Part shown: in pieces, positions 11,001-21,160 of the stretch
How the letters are laid out: the number at the start of each line of letters is the position of its first letter
Numbering within the stretch: position 1 is the first letter of the stretch
Assembly: GCA_037043455.1 (NCBI GenBank)
Contig: JAWPHD010010227.1
Location: 31,877-95,876 of the forward strand
Direction of reading: 5' to 3'
DNA: 64,000 nucleotides
From: Cyrtodaria siliqua
Lineage: Eukaryota > Mollusca > Bivalvia > Adapedonta > Hiatellidae
Translations under genes and position numbers: made by a program
The notes under the pieces: model-generated
What the model saw: the letters and a program-made list of their open reading frames with translations, nothing else
What the model was told of the DNA's origin: nothing
Databases searched by the model: none

Positions 11001-12495
11001 TTATGACACTTACATAATACACCATTTCAACTGTAATTACGAAATGTCCAAAATATGTGTGTAAAGTTCGCTATGACACTTACAAAATACAACTTTTAAA
11101 CTGTAATTAGAACATATATCCACATTATTTGTATAAAGTTCGTTGGTTATGACACTTACATAACACACCATTTCAACTGTAATAAGGAAATATGCAGTGA
11201 GTGTTTGTAAAGTTCCCTTGTAATGACACTTACATTATACACCATTTCAATAGTAATTAGGAAAATATCCAAAACAGTAGTAATTAGGAAATATCCAAAC
11301 AGCGTGTGAAAAGTTCCCTTGTTATGATACTAACATAGCACATCATTTCAAATGTAATTAGGAAATATTCAAATTATGTGTGTAAAGTTCCCTTGTTATG
11401 ACACTTACATAATACATCATTTCAGCTGTAATTAAGAAATATTCAAAGAATGTGTGTAAAGTTCGTTGGTTATGACACTTACATAAGACACCATTTCAAC
11501 TGTTATTAGGAAATATTCAACGAATGTGTGTAAAGTTCGTTGGTTATGACACTTACATAAGACACCATTTCAACTGTAATTAGGAAATATTCAACGAATG
11601 TGTGTAAAGTTTGTTGGTTATGACACTTACATAAGACACCATTTCAACTGTAATTAGGAAATATCCAAATTATGTGTGTAAAGTTCCCTTGTTATGACAC
11701 TTATATAATACACCATTTCAACTGTAATTAGGAAATATCTAAATAATGTGTGTAAAGTTCCCTTGTTATGACACTTATATAATACACCATTTCGACTGTA
11801 ATTAGGAAATATCCAAAGAATGTGTGTAAAGTTCCCTTGTTATGACAGTTACATAATACACCATTTCAACTGTAATTAGGAAAGATGCAACGGGTGTGTG
11901 TAAAGTTCCCTTGTCATAACACTTACATAATACACCATTTCAACTGTAGTTAGGAAATATCCAAATTATGTGTGTAAAGTTCCCTTGTTATGACACTTAT
12001 ATAATTCACCATTTCAACTGTAATTAGGAAATATCTAAAGAATGTGTGTAAAGTTCCCTTGTTATGACACTTATATATACACCATTTCGACTGTAATTAG
12101 GAAATATCCAAAGAATGTGTGTAAAGTTCCCTTGTTATGACAGTTACATAATACACCATTTCAACTGTAATTAGGAAAGATGCAACGGGTGTGTGTAAAG
12201 TTCCCTTGTCATAACACTTACATAATACACCATTTCAACTGTAGTTAGGAAATATCCAAATTATGTGTGTAAAGTTCCCTTGTTATGACACTTATATAAT
12301 TCACCATTTCAACTGTAATTAGGAAATATCTAAAGAATGTGTGTAAAGTTCCCTTGTTATGACACTTATATATACACCATTTCGACTGTAATTAGGAAAT
12401 ATCCAAAGAATGTGTGTAAAGTTCCCTTGTTATGACAGTTACATAAAACACCATTTCAACTGTAATTAAGAAATATGCATCGAGTGTGTGTAAAG
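8063..12495 (-). repeat. ~74-bp satellite, about 60 monomers
   Basis: Tandem monomers of 72-74 bp recur with few breaks; one ~95-bp interruption lies at about 10690-10780. On the minus strand each monomer reads CCTAATTACAG, then TTGAAATGGTGTATTAT, then GTAAGTGTCATAACAAGGG and so on. It therefore carries an acceptor-like and a donor-like splice signal 17 nt apart. Near the exon at 7865-8062 the monomers are exactly 72 bp and make a long minus-strand frame with a 24-residue repeat. Distal monomers (after about 11590) are more uniform and organised in blocks of four. Confidence 0.9.
11884..12472. repeat. Higher-order repeat of 295 bp (four monomers)
   Basis: The marker GATGCAACGGGTG occurs at 11884 and again at 12179. 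The whole run of four distinct monomers between them is repeated nearly letter for letter, including the variants ATAATTCACC and TATATACACC. This shows recent block amplification at the end of the array away from the exon. Confidence 0.8.
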
Positions 12496-12745
12496 TTCCC
12501 TTGTCTAGATTATCTGCACATTCTCTTAACATACAAACTGGACGGTATGCAAGAAATCGCATACCGAGAAATGAACGATATTGTTTATGTTGTTACTCAC
12601 AAGATCTGGAAGACGAATACCATTTTATATGTGTGTGTCAATGTTACAATGAACTAAGAAAAAAAATATATTAAAGACATTTTCTATAGTTTTTTCTGCA
12701 TAACATATTTTCTTTAAACTTTTTGTACAGTAAGTCTGTTATATA

Positions 12746-12888
12746 TGTCACAGGACTAGAAAAATGTGCAGCCAGACCGGGGCTCGAACCCGGGACCTTC
12801 GGACTACCGTTCCGATGCTCTACCGACTGAGCTAACCGGCCAGACAATGCAACATCAATCTACCTGTTAGATATCCATAACCGTGACA
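12746..12888 (-). repeat. TRIM LTR (3' LTR in minus orientation)
   Basis: 143 bp, begins TGTCAC and ends GTGACA, so both termini are 5'-TG...CA-3' with a short inverted repeat. It includes the tRNA-like unit and a T5 run. Confidence 0.85.
12770..12841 (-). tRNA. tRNA-like sequence inside TRIM LTR
   Basis: 72 nt fold as a cloverleaf. The acceptor has 6 of 7 pairs, two of them G-U. The D arm contains box A (TAGCTCAGTCGG). The anticodon stem TCGGA/TCCGA encloses loop ACGGTAG, and the T arm CCGGG/CCCGG encloses TTCGAGC with box B. The triplet at the anticodon position is GGT (nominally Thr), but position 33 is C instead of the near-universal T, and eukaryotes rarely use a GGT tRNA. A TTTTT run at 12760-12764 follows within 10 nt on the transcribed strand. 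I read it as a Pol III promoter unit derived from a tRNA, not a translating tRNA. Confidence 0.7.
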
Positions 12889-12900
12889 CACTCCCCCTAC
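12889..12900 (-). promoter_or_regulatory. TRIM polypurine tract
   Basis: GTAGGGGGAGTG directly before the downstream LTR. The preceding CGAGGACGAATTTCAGTCTG resembles the 3' region of Ty3/gypsy elements, suggesting the parent family. Confidence 0.75.
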
Positions 12901-12976
12901 AGACTGAAATTCGTCCTCGAATTTCGATGGGTACAGAGAATCATTTCTAATGTTTCTCGAAGTTTACTCAGTCACG

Positions 12977-12994
12977 GTCCCCCGTTGGGCGCCA
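12977..12994 (-). promoter_or_regulatory. TRIM primer-binding site
   Basis: TGGCGCCCAACGGGGGAC begins 2 nt inside the upstream LTR. TGG is the complement of a tRNA CCA end. The GGCGCCCAAC core is shared by many animal LTR elements (recalled). Confidence 0.75.
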
Positions 12995-12996
12995 AA

Positions 12997-13139
12997 TGTC
13001 ACAGGACTAGAAAAATGTGCAGCCAGACCGGGGCTCGAACCCGGGACCTTCGGACTACCGTTCCGATGCTCTACCGACTGAGCTAACCGGCCAGACAATG
13101 CAACATCAATCTACCTGTTAGATATCCATAACCGTGACA
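12997..13139 (-). repeat. TRIM LTR (5' LTR in minus orientation)
   Basis: By reading, the same sequence as the other LTR across all 143 positions, which implies a recent insertion or recent gene conversion. Confidence 0.85.
13021..13092 (-). tRNA. tRNA-like sequence inside TRIM LTR (second copy)
   Basis: Identical by reading to the unit at 12770-12841, with the same box A, box B, anticodon loop and downstream T5 run (13011-13015). It lies in the upstream LTR in transcription order, so Pol III transcription starting here would stop inside that LTR unless the terminator is read through. Confidence 0.7.
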
Positions 13140-14110
13140 TATATATAGACAGAAAAGGCAAAAATAATGGTAGGTCACCATGATTGTTAACATTTTAAAA
13201 AATAATTTGTAATGCCACCGTCATGTCAATCAGTCCAAAAAGTTGAACAAGTCCATGAAATAGCTAAATAAGACATTTTTGAAGTCTAATCATTTATTCA
13301 TTGGTCACAATTCTGCTAAAAATGTATTAAAGTAAAGAACATTTAATTACAATAACATTTAAAGCTCATCTTTATGTAAAACCTATATTTTTTACAAAAT
13401 CTGTTGAGACCATTACCACAATTTATGCACTAATTAGCCCATAATGATACAATTTCCTTTTTTTTTGTATGTTCCCAATAATAGAATTTGTTTAAACTTT
13501 CTAAGCACATAGTTTAACATATATAAAAACAAAATATGCAATAAAAATGATAGGTCCCCATGCTTGTTTAGATTTTTTTTTGAAATCCTACCCCTATGCT
13601 AAAAGGCCAAGTTTTGTATGAAATTATATAGAAATGGCATAGTTTCCTTTTTTGTTATGTTCCTAATAACAGAATTTGTTCAAACTTCCTAGGCACTTAT
13701 TTGAACATATATTTTCTAAATATATGTTCAAATAAGTGCCTAGGAAATTTGATCAAATTAAATTTATAGGTCACCATGCATATTGAGATTTAATATCATG
13801 AGTATTGGTTTTTGGAACCGTGCCATTATGCTTTTTTTTAATTTGTTCGAATTTTTACAACATGCTATATTTTTCCTATTTTATGTATCTAATAATAGGC
13901 CTTTATTTAAATAACGAAAATAAAAAAAGAAAATTCAAAAAAAAAAAATTCAAAAAAAAAAAAGACAAAAAATACAACTAGACATCGAAAGCAACATTCC
14001 TGTAAATTTGTAGGAAAATCCTTCTAATAGTTTTAGAAGAGAAGTCGCCCAAAGAAGTTGCGCATGGAAAACTACCGAAATTGCCTTTAAAAGATATTAC
14101 CACCAGTTCT
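13140..14110. other. Diverged dispersed repeats, no gene
   Basis: The word TAGGTC(A/C)CCATG occurs near 13170, 13552 and 13768. The phrase AATTTGTT(C/T)AAACTT(C/T)CTA(A/G)GCAC occurs near 13487 and 13675. These are old copies of one repeat. A-rich runs lie at 13915-13970. No coding frame is present. Confidence 0.5.
13682..13750. repeat. 33-bp-arm hairpin with 3-nt loop
   Basis: Arms 13682-13714 and 13718-13750 are complementary at 32 of 33 positions around the loop TCT. The arms include CCTAGGCACTTATTTGAACA. It could be a recent fold-back duplication or extrude as a cruciform; nothing shows it is transcribed. Confidence 0.85.
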
Positions 14111-14119
14111 GTTCTGTTA

Positions 14120-14612
14120 TTGTTATGACACTTACATAATACACCATTTGAACTGTAATTAGGAAATGAGTAAAGTTCAATTGTTATAACACTTATAATA
14201 CACCATTTTACCTGTTATTAGAGAAAATATGTAACGAGTGTGTAAAAGATTCCCTTATCATGACACTTACACAATGCACCATTTCTCCTGTAATTAGCAA
14301 ATATGCAACGATTGTGTGAAAGTTCCCTTGTTATGACATTTATATAATACACCATTGCACCTATAAGTAGCAAATATGCAAAAGGTGTGTGAAACGTTAC
14401 CATGCCAAGACAAAAGCATAACACACCATTTGACCTGTAATTAGCAGATATGCAACGAGTGTGTGTAAAGTTCCCTTGTTATGACACTTACATAATACAC
14501 CATTTCAACTGTAATTAGGAAATATGCATCGAGTGTATGAAAAGTGCCCTTGTCGTGAATCTTAGTGATACATAGTACACTATTTCACCTGTAATTAGCA
14601 AATTTGCAACGA
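14120..14612 (-). repeat. ~74-bp satellite, second block
   Basis: About six monomers of the 8.1-12.5 kb satellite, more diverged, separated from the main block by the TRIM and unrelated sequence. The orientation is the same. Confidence 0.8.
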
Positions 14613-15098
14613 GTGCAAATTTTCTCTTGCCATGATGCTTTATTTAATGTAATGTTAAGGCCTATTCGTACGTTAGAATTCATCTTTTTGCGTTTGACAT
14701 GTTGTCATTTTGTTATTTCTCTTTGTTGTTCTGTCGTCTTTTTGCTATTTTTATCATGCATTAATCAAACAGCTGTGTTCATAACAGAGGAACCAGACAC
14801 CATTTGTTATTAAGGAACTATAATTGAGTTAGGACATAATTATTGTAAGCTGTAAAATCTATAGTTAACAGTTGTAGCTCATGAATACCACAAAGTTCAC
14901 ATACCTGAGGTTAATGATGGCAGAAGACAATGCCCAAACATACTAACACAGGTGGCCATCAGCGTTATATAAACTGAATCCATTTTTAAAGAACAAATGA
15001 AAAAAAATCCACTACATCTGAACTACATCTGAATACAATACGGTAGGTTTGAGATGGTGTTTTAAATGCCTGTTAAAACTGGTTGCTACCGATACTAT
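14613..15098. other. Non-coding, nothing recognised
   Basis: No coding frame, repeat or RNA gene was identified. Confidence 0.4.
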
Positions 15099-15102
15099 TT
15101 AA

Positions 15103-16178
15103 AGGGACTGGTGGCGATGTGGAAGATTAATGGGTGTCAATCCAAATACAGTTAAAACCAACATAATGTGTTATAGTGGTATATTCAATGCATGTTCAAT
15201 GTACAATTGCACTAAACTAGACCACTTACAGTAATCGGTTTAATTATTGTAATGAAATAGTTTGGTCGGTAGATCTCAACGACTTGGCTAGATTTTTGTG
15301 AAGACATCACTAATATTAATTCATTTGATGCTTTAGTTATACCAAATCCTTTCTTTGTAATCTAACACGTACTTGTACCACATGTGAATTAACATTGAAT
15401 AATACACTGAGTCGTTGTATTTTCCAGTTCAAACATCTTGATCAACAATAATTCAACCGAGTTTAATAACGAGGAGATTTACAAACTTCGTAAGATCCTT
15501 GGCAATAAGAGGTATGACCATATCATTTTCCAACGCAAAACATGTTTAGTGGTTGATACATTTACAGTGAGCCACTATGATTTCTTCTTTGATTGTGCGA
15601 AGCCCGGACAGACTGTGAACCCTTTATACGTCTACCTAAATATTCTAAGGACGGTAGTGTTTTATGTATGTCTTAATTATTGTCTTGTCGTACCCTTAAC
15701 GGTTTGTTCTCTCTTGTTGCTGCCGAGTCATGGAATACTTGCTTTGTAGCTTTCTATGTTTCTTTAATATTCATATATACATGATAATTTACGTGTTATA
15801 TTGCCTATTAATTCTGTCCCGTTTCATTGGGGTGACAATAGGAAAAGAGAGAGGTTTGGTGCACCCTATAACCTGGTTCAAAACCCCAGCGGTCATGTTT
15901 GCCAATGACCGTTCAAAGACGGTAGTACTATTGTCAACCCTTTTTTTGTTTGTGATGTCATACCTTGCCATTTATTCATCTTTGTAATTTGTAATTTTCG
16001 TTTGTTTCTGTGCGTGTTTTTGTTTGACTGTGGTCCTTGAATGGTACATTTCCCCTTCGAATTTTATATCTGCTTAATACGTCACTTCTGTTATGCATGT
16101 ATACATTTCATATTAAACTGAAGTAAATTATGAGTTGTTTCCTTGTATTCGTACTCTTCCATATCGACTCCAGTCCCT
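15103..16178. mobile_element. TTAA-flanked segment with AGGGACTGG inverted ends
   Basis: The left junction reads TTAA|AGGGACTGG and the right CCAGTCCCT|TTAA. These are 9-bp perfect inverted ends with a TTAA on each side, as produced by piggyBac- or Kolobok-type transposases. It contains a retroelement fragment and no transposase. Short ends and a common TSD word mean chance is possible. Confidence 0.45.
15430..16060 (+). pseudogene. RT-element 3' fragment, copy B
   Basis: The 103-codon frame at 15438-15749 has KLRKILGNK, YDHIIFQRKTCLVVDTFTV and HYDFFFDCAKPGQTVNP, a diverged form of the copy A module with an internal deletion. The shared tail follows: GTGCACCC, AAACCCCAGCGGTC, TGACCGTTCAAAGACGGTAG. 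It is inactive and lies inside the TTAA-flanked segment. Confidence 0.6.
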
Positions 16179-16618
16179 TTAAGGTATATACACTTCAACG
16201 GATGTCCGCCAATTCAGACACAAGCGAACTATTAAAAGCTGATTAATCTCGTAATTGTCGAGTGTCGTTGTGAGTATGGCAATAAGGAAGTAGACATCTC
16301 TTACATGTCACATTATCGTCATTTCATATTATACAAGTATCAACATTATTGTTTACTTCAAGACGTTATCAAATAAACTAAACTGACAAGAGAGATAACT
16401 TTCAAACATTTAATACAGTCGGCATAAATTAAACATACAGTCAAATAAAATGTCATACAATACTATACCCAGAGAGAGAGAGAGAGAGAGAAAGGGAGAG
16501 AGAGAACTATACATATGGTTACGTCAATTGCCTTAGATACGACCATGACATACAAGTACAGACAGATATGAAAATTTCAATATACAATTGTGTCAACATG
16601 TAAGATAATCGCACACAG
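16179..16618. other. Non-coding with (GA)n tract
   Basis: A (GA)n microsatellite with two interruptions lies at about 16471-16503. Nothing else was recognised. Confidence 0.6.
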
Positions 16619-17746
16619 TAATGCATACGGTCATATCAATTACTCTACATACGGTTATATCAATTACTCTACATACGGCCATATTAATTATCATACGTAA
16701 CGCATACGGTCATATCAATTACTCTACATACAGTCATGTCAATTACTCTACATACGGTCATATCAATTACTCTACATACGGTCATGTCAATTACTCTACA
16801 TACGGTCATATCAATTTCTCTACATACGGTCATGTCAATTACTCTACATACGGTCTTACCAATTACTCTACATACAGTCATGTCAATTACTTTACATACG
16901 GTCATATCAATTACTCTACATACGGTCATATTAATTACTCTACATACGGTCATGTCAATTACTCTGCATACGGTCATATCAATTACTCTGCATACTGTCA
17001 TGTCAGTTACTCTGGATATGGTCATGTCAATTACTCTACATACGGTCATATCAATTACTCTACATACGGTCATATCAGTTACTCTGCATACGGTCATGTC
17101 AGTAACTCTGCATACGGTCATGTCAATTACTCTGCATACCGCCATGTCAATTACTCTACATACGGTCATATTAATTACTCTGCATACGGTCATATCAATT
17201 ACTCTCAATTATTCTGCATACGGTCATATCAATTACTCTACGTACGGCCATGTCAATTACTATACATACGGTCATGTCAATTACTCTACATGCGGTCATG
17301 TCGATTACTCTACATACGGTCATGTCGATTACTCTACATACGGTCATGTCAATTACTCTACATACGGTCATGTCGATTACTCTACATACGGTCATGTCGA
17401 TTACTCTACATACTGTCATGTCGATTACTATACATGCGGTCATGTCGATTACTCTACATGCGGTCATGTCGATTACTCTACATGCGGTCATGTCGATTAC
17501 TCTACATGCGGTCATCTCGATTACTCTACATACGGCCTTGTCGATTACTATACATACGGTCATGTCGATTACTCTACATACGGTCATGTCGATTACTCTA
17601 CACACGGTCATGTCAAATGTCAGTTACTCTACACACGGTCATGTCAATTACTCTACATACGGTCATGTCAATTACTCTACATACGGTCATGTCTATTACT
17701 CTACATACGGTCATACCAATTCCACTACATACGGTCATACGGGATA
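16619..17746. repeat. 24-bp minisatellite, about 47 copies
   Basis: The unit is CGGTCATGTCAATTACTCTACATA with frequent single changes (ATATC for ATGTC, GCATAC for ACATAC, GTCGATT in the distal half). Because 24 is a multiple of 3, several frames on both strands stay open for 138-376 codons and give 8-residue repeats such as SITLHTVM or NYSTYGHV. These frames have no start context, splice sites or conservation clue, so I treat them as by-products. Confidence 0.95.
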
Positions 17747-18090
17747 ATTAACAATATCAAAATTAAAATCGTCACTCTTGTCGTAGATTTTACATATCAT
17801 CTCACCATTTTCAATAGAGAGATGTAATTCAAGAACAGAAGCAACAGTATAATAAATGTTAGCTGTATTGAGTTGGAGATCTTTAGGATATATATTATTA
17901 ACCATAGTAGAAAAAAAAAAGATTGTCAATGTTCAATATGTCATCAATATACCGAGATGTGTCATTAAACATTTGATTTACATCTGCCTGAGTATCGGAT
18001 GAAAGACTCATCAAGAAATCTCTTTCATAGCAATACAAGAACAAATCTGCGACTAAGTAAACTGTTCACGAGAGTTAATATAAGGTGCAA
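17747..18090 (-). pseudogene. Reverse-transcriptase fragment with YIDD box
   Basis: The minus strand encodes FNDTSRYIDDILNIDN with the catalytic YIDD at 17940-17951. After a short break it continues PKDLQLNTANI, ENGEMICKIYDKSDDFNFDIVNYP. I recognise this succession (YxDD, then L.LN.AN, then IYDK.DDF.FDIVN.P) from bivalve and cnidarian predicted RT proteins of uncertain class. A frame break after the YIDD box and the minisatellite directly downstream show the copy is dead. Confidence 0.65.
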
Positions 18091-18229
18091 AACCTCTCAC
18101 TCACCTCTTAAGCGGTATTATATTTAATCCACATAGATTGGGCTTGATCATGTTAAAGGACCGGTAAGTAATAACATTACTAGTTTGTAGTCGGGCAAAC
18201 TTTTTACAAGTTTAATGAGACAAATACAT

Positions 18230-18535
18230 TTTAGTGTGTTCAATGTGGTTTAATTGCTCATTAAAAACAGTATGTATGCTATTTAGGGCCATCCAAATGG
18301 AGAGGTAACGGGATACAGAGAATTTCGGGAACCGGCCCAAACTATTTCTATGGTGCTTACACGTGCTCGAGAACATATATTCCGATACATGGGTCCGCCC
18401 GGTTGGCATGCTCATCCGACGAACGAGGCCAAGAAAGTGTATCTTCCAAAAAAACAACCCTTCGAATCTCGGTGAGGCCGGTGAGGTTTGGACCCTTGTC
18501 CTCCGGTCTTAAGTCCACTGTGCTATCTTATTTAA
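18230..18535 (-). repeat. tRNA-derived SINE, family B, copy 3
   Basis: On the minus strand a box-A-like TAGCACAGTGGACTTAAG and box-B-like GGTCCAAACC are followed by family B body words: GGCCTCGTTCGTCGGATGAG, CCAACCGGGCGGACCCATG, GGCCGGTTCCCG. This gives the most complete head of the three copies. Confidence 0.6.
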
Positions 18536-18675
18536 GGGTGAGAACGTCTGATTATTATAGTCAAACCTGCATGAGATATTGAGATAGTACCTCTTAACAC
18601 AGACCACGTTTGTTTTGTCCCAATAATGTTAATCTAAATTAACTTCTACTAAAATACAACTATTGAATTTGAATA

Positions 18676-18960
18676 GAGTCTGGCGGGGATTTCTTTATTT
18701 ACATTGTCCGGTTTTATTGGGATAACAAAAGGGTAAGGGACAGATTTTGTGCACCCCAGATTATGGTTTAAACCCCCAGTGGCCTTTATGCCACTGACCG
18801 TTCCAAGGCGGTATCCATATTGTCAACCCGTTTGTGTTTATGATGTCACATGTCTTGCTTCCTTTTAACATCACTTTAATGCTTGTTTGTTTCTGTGCGT
18901 GCTTTTGGTTGTCTGTGTTCCGTGAAATCTACTGTTCCTGTACGACTTGTATACTACTTT
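18676..18960 (+). repeat. RT-element 3' untranslated tail, copy C
   Basis: Only the shared tail is present: TGGCGGGGATTTCTTTATTT, GTGCACCCC, GGTTTAAACCCCCAGTGGCC, ACTGACCGTTCCAAGGCGGT. It is a strongly 5'-truncated insertion. Confidence 0.6.
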
Positions 18961-19269
18961 GTTGACACATGCAATTTAACTTCTCGCTATAAAGGATATT
19001 CGTTTTTGTACATTGTTTTTCTTTTTTCAAATCAAATATATGTGATTCGCGAAAAGTCAGCTGCAAAATTGGTAGAACACACATTGCAAATGTTCTTCTA
19101 ACCCTGCCAAACAAATGATACATGGCAAGACATACAAAATAATACTGTTGGTACCGAACCATTTTAGTTCACTTGAGCCTTTGCGAGTTATTTTTTATAG
19201 ATTTGTGTCCACCGTTCTGCGTCCGCGAAATGTTCGAATTAAACCTTCTTCTAATTAACTAATAAAGAG

Positions 19270-19415
19270 TATGATAATGGACCTTTGGAAACGGCCGAAA
19301 ACGACACATACGAAATATTGCAGTCACGGTTTGATTGAGACTGTTCATGAGCGGTAGTGAAATATGCTAGCTACCGCGCACCGCCCTCCATCCCCGGGTT
19401 GAGCAGAACTCAATA
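19270..19415 (+). repeat. Dispersed repeat, copy 1 (inverted partner at 33.7 kb)
   Basis: GGTTTGATTGAGACTGTTC, GTAGTGAAA and GGTTGAGCAGA(A/G)CTCAATATT occur in the same order in the reverse complement of 33690-33835. Family unknown. Confidence 0.55.
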
Positions 19416-19593
19416 TTAATAAAATCAATAGTACAAAATTGTAACCATCCCGAAGATGGCATGCATATGGCGGTGGACATGGAGTTTATTGCTTCCCCAT
19501 GTCGTACGGCGTATGGTCCCTGTATCTTATACAATTAAATGCCTCGAAGAAACCTGTGTAGACCAGATTCTACATTTAGCGGTATGTGTGTGT

Positions 19594-19712
19594 ATTTTCG
19601 CGCGCGCGCGCTCGCGCGCGTGGGCGTGAGGCTTGTGTGTGCACGCGCTTTTTTGTGTGTGTGTATGTGTGTGTGTGTGCGTGCGTGGGCGTGTGTGTGT
19701 GTGGTGGGGTGT
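19594..19712. repeat. (CG)n/(GT)n simple-sequence tract
   Basis: GCGCGCGCGCTCGCGCGCG is followed by interrupted GTGTGTGTG runs. The alternating purine-pyrimidine sequence is of Z-DNA-forming type. Confidence 0.85.
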
Positions 19713-19730
19713 TGGAGGGGGTCTGGGTGT

Positions 19731-20499
19731 AGCTTGTCCTGGTTTCTATGACATACTCATTTTTTCAATGAATAAAGAACTTTTAGGAAGTATTTTTGTT
19801 TTAATTATTTTATTCAGACACGTGTGTACATGCATACATTATATAAATACAAACACATTGTGCACATGCAAACATAACATACTCATACACACATTATGTA
19901 CATGCATACATGGAAAACATATTAAGACATTTTAAGGTGAAATGGCATATTAGAAAAAATCCAATGAAACTATATCGAATATAAATAGTCATGAAATGAA
20001 ATCCGTATAAATTACAATCAAACAGCAATATAATTATACAACGCCTAATTATTAAATGATGTGGATAACACATGGTAAACTATACTTAAATATTTCCATC
20101 TCGCTTTCATAGCATTTTATTTTTTCCACAGAGAAGTTACATATACAAAGAGAATAACTCCAGCTGTTTATATTCTTTCAAACAAATTCTCAAAGCAAAC
20201 ACACAGTGTCTTTTTTTTCTTCAGTTTTCAGGAGTAGTCATTAATTCAAGATACAAATACACATATTAATATATATTTTGGACAGATTAATGTTTATCAA
20301 AACATTTAAAGTTAAAAAAAGGAAGACTGATACCGAAGAGTGAAAACTATAAAGCAAAGTTGACTGACCAATGACATGTATTGTTTAACACGATTAATTT
20401 CAATGATGCTGAGAACAATCGAAAATGTTCCCAAAGTAATATATAGCTCCGCTCCGGGTGTCCCATGTTTAAATGTGGAGTACATTGCATAACATTTCA
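19731..20499. other. Non-coding, nothing recognised
   Basis: AT-rich, with a loose CATACATT/ACACATT repeat at about 19820-19920. No exon was seen. Confidence 0.4.
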
Positions 20500-20572
20500 T
20501 ATATCATATCATATCATATCATATCTTCATATCATATCATATCATATCATATCATATCATATCATATCATAT
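20500..20572. repeat. (CATAT)n microsatellite
   Basis: About 14 CATAT units with one TT interruption near 20525. Confidence 0.9.
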
Positions 20573-20759
20573 TGTTATATCATATAATAAATATTGAATC
20601 TAAAACAACTTTTTAGAATCTGCATGGCCAAATACCGTTTTGTGTATGAAATGTCGGTATAACGGAAGTTCCAGATGTAAAAATGGCGTCCAGTGTTACA
20701 TATGAAATATTAGAAAACATCCTCAGAACAAAATGGGCAATGCCAATAAACAGAAGACA

Positions 20760-21160
20760 TCATGTTTTACATAACGGCTGACATTTGTTGAAGGCACTAA
20801 CACGCCAAATAACGGTAGGATTACACTACAACATCATTTTTTCAAATCTTACCCACGTGTTCAAGTTATAAAATAAAGAACATGTCCTGATTAAAAGTAT
20901 AGGTTTATTCACGGGTACTTAAAATACCCAAGATTGCATTTGCGTAAATCGAACTATGAGCTGGTAACTATTAATTCGACGTTCCAGTTTTAGGTTTTGG
21001 CTTGGCTGTTTAAAGCCGTTTATATTGTATCTATAGAGTTCGGATTTCCAAATATAGTAGATATTTAACTTTTATAACTCGTCGTCGGAAGGTTTAGAAA
21101 CGGTGTACATGTGTAGTAAACTTTCCCTGTTGATGGCGTGATAGAGACTTTACATGTTGT
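20760..21160. repeat. Duplicated segment, copy 1 (partner 34240-34590)
   Basis: Ordered shared words with 34240-34590 are (A/G)AACTAAC(A/C)CGCCAAATAA, ATTACACTACA, CATAGGTTTATT versus TATAGGTTTATT, AAAATACCC, TTAATTCGACG(T/C)TCCAGTTTT and GTCTATAGAG. The level of difference indicates an old duplication or an old repeat family. It lies just past the 3' end of the receptor tail exon. Confidence 0.55.

Larger units (their letters stand above)
12746..13139 (-). mobile_element. TRIM-type LTR element, complete, tRNA-bearing LTRs
   Basis: Two direct repeats of 143 bp, TGTCACAGG...CCGTGACA (12746-12888 and 12997-13139), read as identical. They flank only 108 bp. On the minus strand the upstream LTR is followed after 2 nt by a primer-binding site (TGGCGCCCAACGGGGGAC), and the downstream LTR is preceded by a purine-rich tract (GTAGGGGGAGTG). 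Flanks are TATATA on both sides, consistent with a 4-6 bp target-site duplication, though the context is low complexity. There is no coding capacity. These are the parts expected of a terminal-repeat retrotransposon in miniature. It sits in the gap between the two satellite blocks and must be mobilised by a partner element. Confidence 0.85.

Noticed and set aside
8063..12495. CRISPR-like array
   Set aside because: Units are contiguous with no unique spacers, and the genome is eukaryotic.
12770..13092. Two functional tRNA-Thr genes
   Set aside because: They lie inside LTRs, have C instead of T at position 33, a weak acceptor stem and a GGT anticodon that eukaryotes rarely use.
16621..17827. 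Long overlapping repeat-protein frames (138-376 codons)
   Set aside because: Open in several frames on both strands at once because of the 24-bp period; no gene context.
19539..19935. Cys/Val-rich plus-strand frames
   Set aside because: Translation of a (GT)n/(GC)n microsatellite.
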